Assembly: GCA_964542765.1 (NCBI GenBank)
Contig: CAZIVO010000135.1
Span: 1 to 7,987, forward strand
From: CAZIVO01 sp964542765
GTDB lineage: Bacteria; Planctomycetota; UBA1135; UBA2386
Length of the DNA: 7,987 nucleotides
Direction of reading: 5' to 3'
The notes beneath the pieces are model-generated. The model made no database searches. It was not told where the DNA came from and saw nothing but the letters and a program-made list of their open reading frames with translations. Shown here in pieces: positions 6,786 through 7,987 of this stretch. Position numbers and translations under genes: made by a program. Position 1 is the first letter of the stretch. Each line of letters begins with the position of its first letter.

Positions 6786-6797
6786 CCGCTGCGATCA

Positions 6798-6814
6798 CGG
6801 ATCATCATGGTCCG
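6798..6814. terminator. Weak hairpin between convergent genes
   Basis: The 34-bp gap between the convergent pus10 and membrane-protein stops contains CGGATCA-TCA-TGGTCCG, a 7-bp stem with one G-T wobble and a 3-base loop. A short T run (cacttttc, 6821-6828) follows on the plus strand after several unpaired bases. It is too weak and too far from the T run to be a textbook intrinsic terminator, but it is the only candidate for separating the two transcripts. Confidence 0.25.
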
Positions 6815-6819
6815 GACGA

Positions 6820-7987
6820 TCACTTTTCGGGGTCAGGGACGCGCCCTTCGCTCAGCTCTTGAAAGTCGCGGTCGAACTCGAGTTCGATCAGGTTTCCGGC
6901 GACTTTCGATGTTCGAAAGTCTTCGGGCCCCCCTTCGCCAGCCTCCACGAGCACGGGAAAGCGAGTTTCGAGGTCCAGCGTCGTGGCCTGACCCAGAGCC
7001 ATCAGGATCGCATCCTGACGCGCCGGGTCTCGGGGATCGATCCGGTAGGGCGCTCGCAGCCATGCCTCGACACTGACCCGGCCATCGGTTTTGTCGGCGC
7101 CGGCCTCATTGGTGAGGATGGTGCTCAGGTAGCCCCGCGCCGTGAAGATCGTGATGCGGTACTGCTTGGCATGGGTTCCCTTGGTCACGAACCAACTTGG
7201 CCCGCGGCGCTTGGTATTCCAGCCCCACAGGATGTTCGACGTCACATGTGAGGGGCCGTCGATGGCGACCTCCATGGTGGCGCGCGACGATGGTGGCAAT
7301 CTGCGGAGTGTGTCGGGATCATCGAATCGCAGCGAGATTCCTCCGGGCAATCCCTGTTCTCCGCCGTAATCGATGGTGATCGTGCCGGGAGCTTCGCTGA
7401 GCGGTCGCAGTGCGAGCAGTCGTCGCCGGGTCTCGGAGAAGGGCGGCTGCAGCATCCGATCGACGCCGAGGTGGAAGGCAACGACGTTTTTCTTGGCGTT
7501 CGTGGAAGGCAGTCCCGCCACGAATAGCGGCCCTTCCTCGATGGTGGGAGCTTTCGCTTTCAGGGTTTCGTGATAGCGGCGACAGTCGGAGTGGGTGTCG
7601 ATGTAATCCTTGCGAATCTGGACGTAAGGCAGGGCGAAGATGGCCAGTGCGAGCAAGGATGCGCCGGGGCCGCCGGCCGCGATCAGAAGTGCCAGCACAG
7701 CAAAAGGAAGGGTTAGCAGACGTAACTGTTCGAGGTTGTCGGTGTGCGCCCAGAATTGTGCCATCGGGATACAGCACCCCAGGTACATCACGAGAATTCC
7801 TCCGAGCAGTGCTATCCGCCGCCGCCTGAGCAGGGCGGTCACACCGAGGAGAACGGGGAGGAAGCCTGCCCATCGAATCACTGCGGAGAGTTGCTCGCCA
7901 CCGGCCCCATCTGTCCAGAGCGGATTGACCGCTCGCAGCGTCCATTCGAAGAATCCGAAAAGGGTCGAAACGAAGGGCACGCCGCCG
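6820..7987 (-). CDS. Multi-pass membrane protein with large C-terminal non-membrane domain, partial (N-terminus beyond window)
   Basis: The frame stays open through the right edge, so only the C-terminal part (about 388 residues) is visible; the GTG at 7980 is unlikely to be the true start. Numbered from that GTG, hydrophobic segments lie at about 33-51, 55-77, 88-102 and 104-121, with an RRRR loop between the first two. They are followed by a roughly 265-residue region without membrane segments, containing EEGPLFVAGLPSTNAKKNV (148-166), many Arg residues, ILWGWNTKRRGPSW and a charged tail. This layout (several membrane helices, then a large soluble tail) occurs in membrane glycosyltransferase-like proteins, and the GLP stretch recalls some of them, but no catalytic motif is visible here, so no function is assigned. 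It is convergent with pus10, with stops 34 bp apart. The product is probably in the inner membrane. Confidence 0.75.
   Translation of the reverse strand, partial: GGVPFVSTLFGFFEWTLRAVNPLWTDGAGGEQLSAVIRWAGFLPVLLGVTALLRRRRIALLGGILVMYLGCCIPMAQFWAHTDNLEQLRLLTLPFAVLALLIAAGGPGASLLALAIFALPYVQIRKDYIDTHSDCRRYHETLKAKAPTIEEGPLFVAGLPSTNAKKNVVAFHLGVDRMLQPPFSETRRRLLALRPLSEAPGTITIDYGGEQGLPGGISLRFDDPDTLRRLPPSSRATMEVAIDGPSHVTSNILWGWNTKRRGPSWFVTKGTHAKQYRITIFTARGYLSTILTNEAGADKTDGRVSVEAWLRAPYRIDPRDPARQDAILMALGQATTLDLETRFPVLVEAGEGGPEDFRTSKVAGNLIELEFDRDFQELSEGRVPDPEK

Overview
The window is moderately GC-rich, tightly packed bacterial DNA. It carries five complete protein genes, one gene that runs off the right edge, and a left-edge strip of about 220 bp with no convincing gene. 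The organism looks like a member of the Planctomycetota or a nearby lineage. This is inferred from the long valyl-tRNA synthetase with extra blocks in the editing and post-KMSKS regions, the unusual RNase HII-like protein beginning GVDEAGLGPLLGP, and the weak Shine-Dalgarno sites and TTG starts. It is not proven.

Left and middle (1-5446), all on the minus strand and so read right to left: an RNase HII-like protein (5446-4499), valyl-tRNA synthetase valS (4404-1138) and formamidopyrimidine-DNA glycosylase mutM/fpg (1064-225). The gaps are 94 and 73 bp with no clear terminator, so a shared transcript is plausible. Two of the three genes appear to start at TTG. Downstream of mutM the strip 1-224 holds only a 27-codon reading frame resembling a signal peptide, ended by TAA.

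Right (5447-6819), plus strand: a 127-residue stand-alone receiver domain that has lost its phospho-acceptor aspartate and conserved lysine, followed by a short Pus10-type pseudouridine synthase. The receiver gene diverges from the RNase HII-like gene with only 34 bp between start codons. The Pus10-like gene is the main discovery: Pus10 is the archaeal/eukaryotic enzyme for tRNA pseudouridine 54/55, and here its catalytic module sits among ordinary bacterial genes without the N-terminal THUMP region.

Far right (6820-7987), minus strand and convergent with the Pus10-like gene: the C-terminal part of a multi-pass membrane protein of unknown function. Functionally the window is mostly nucleic-acid maintenance (RNase H-fold protein, DNA glycosylase), tRNA charging and probable tRNA modification, with one signalling-like gene and one membrane protein.
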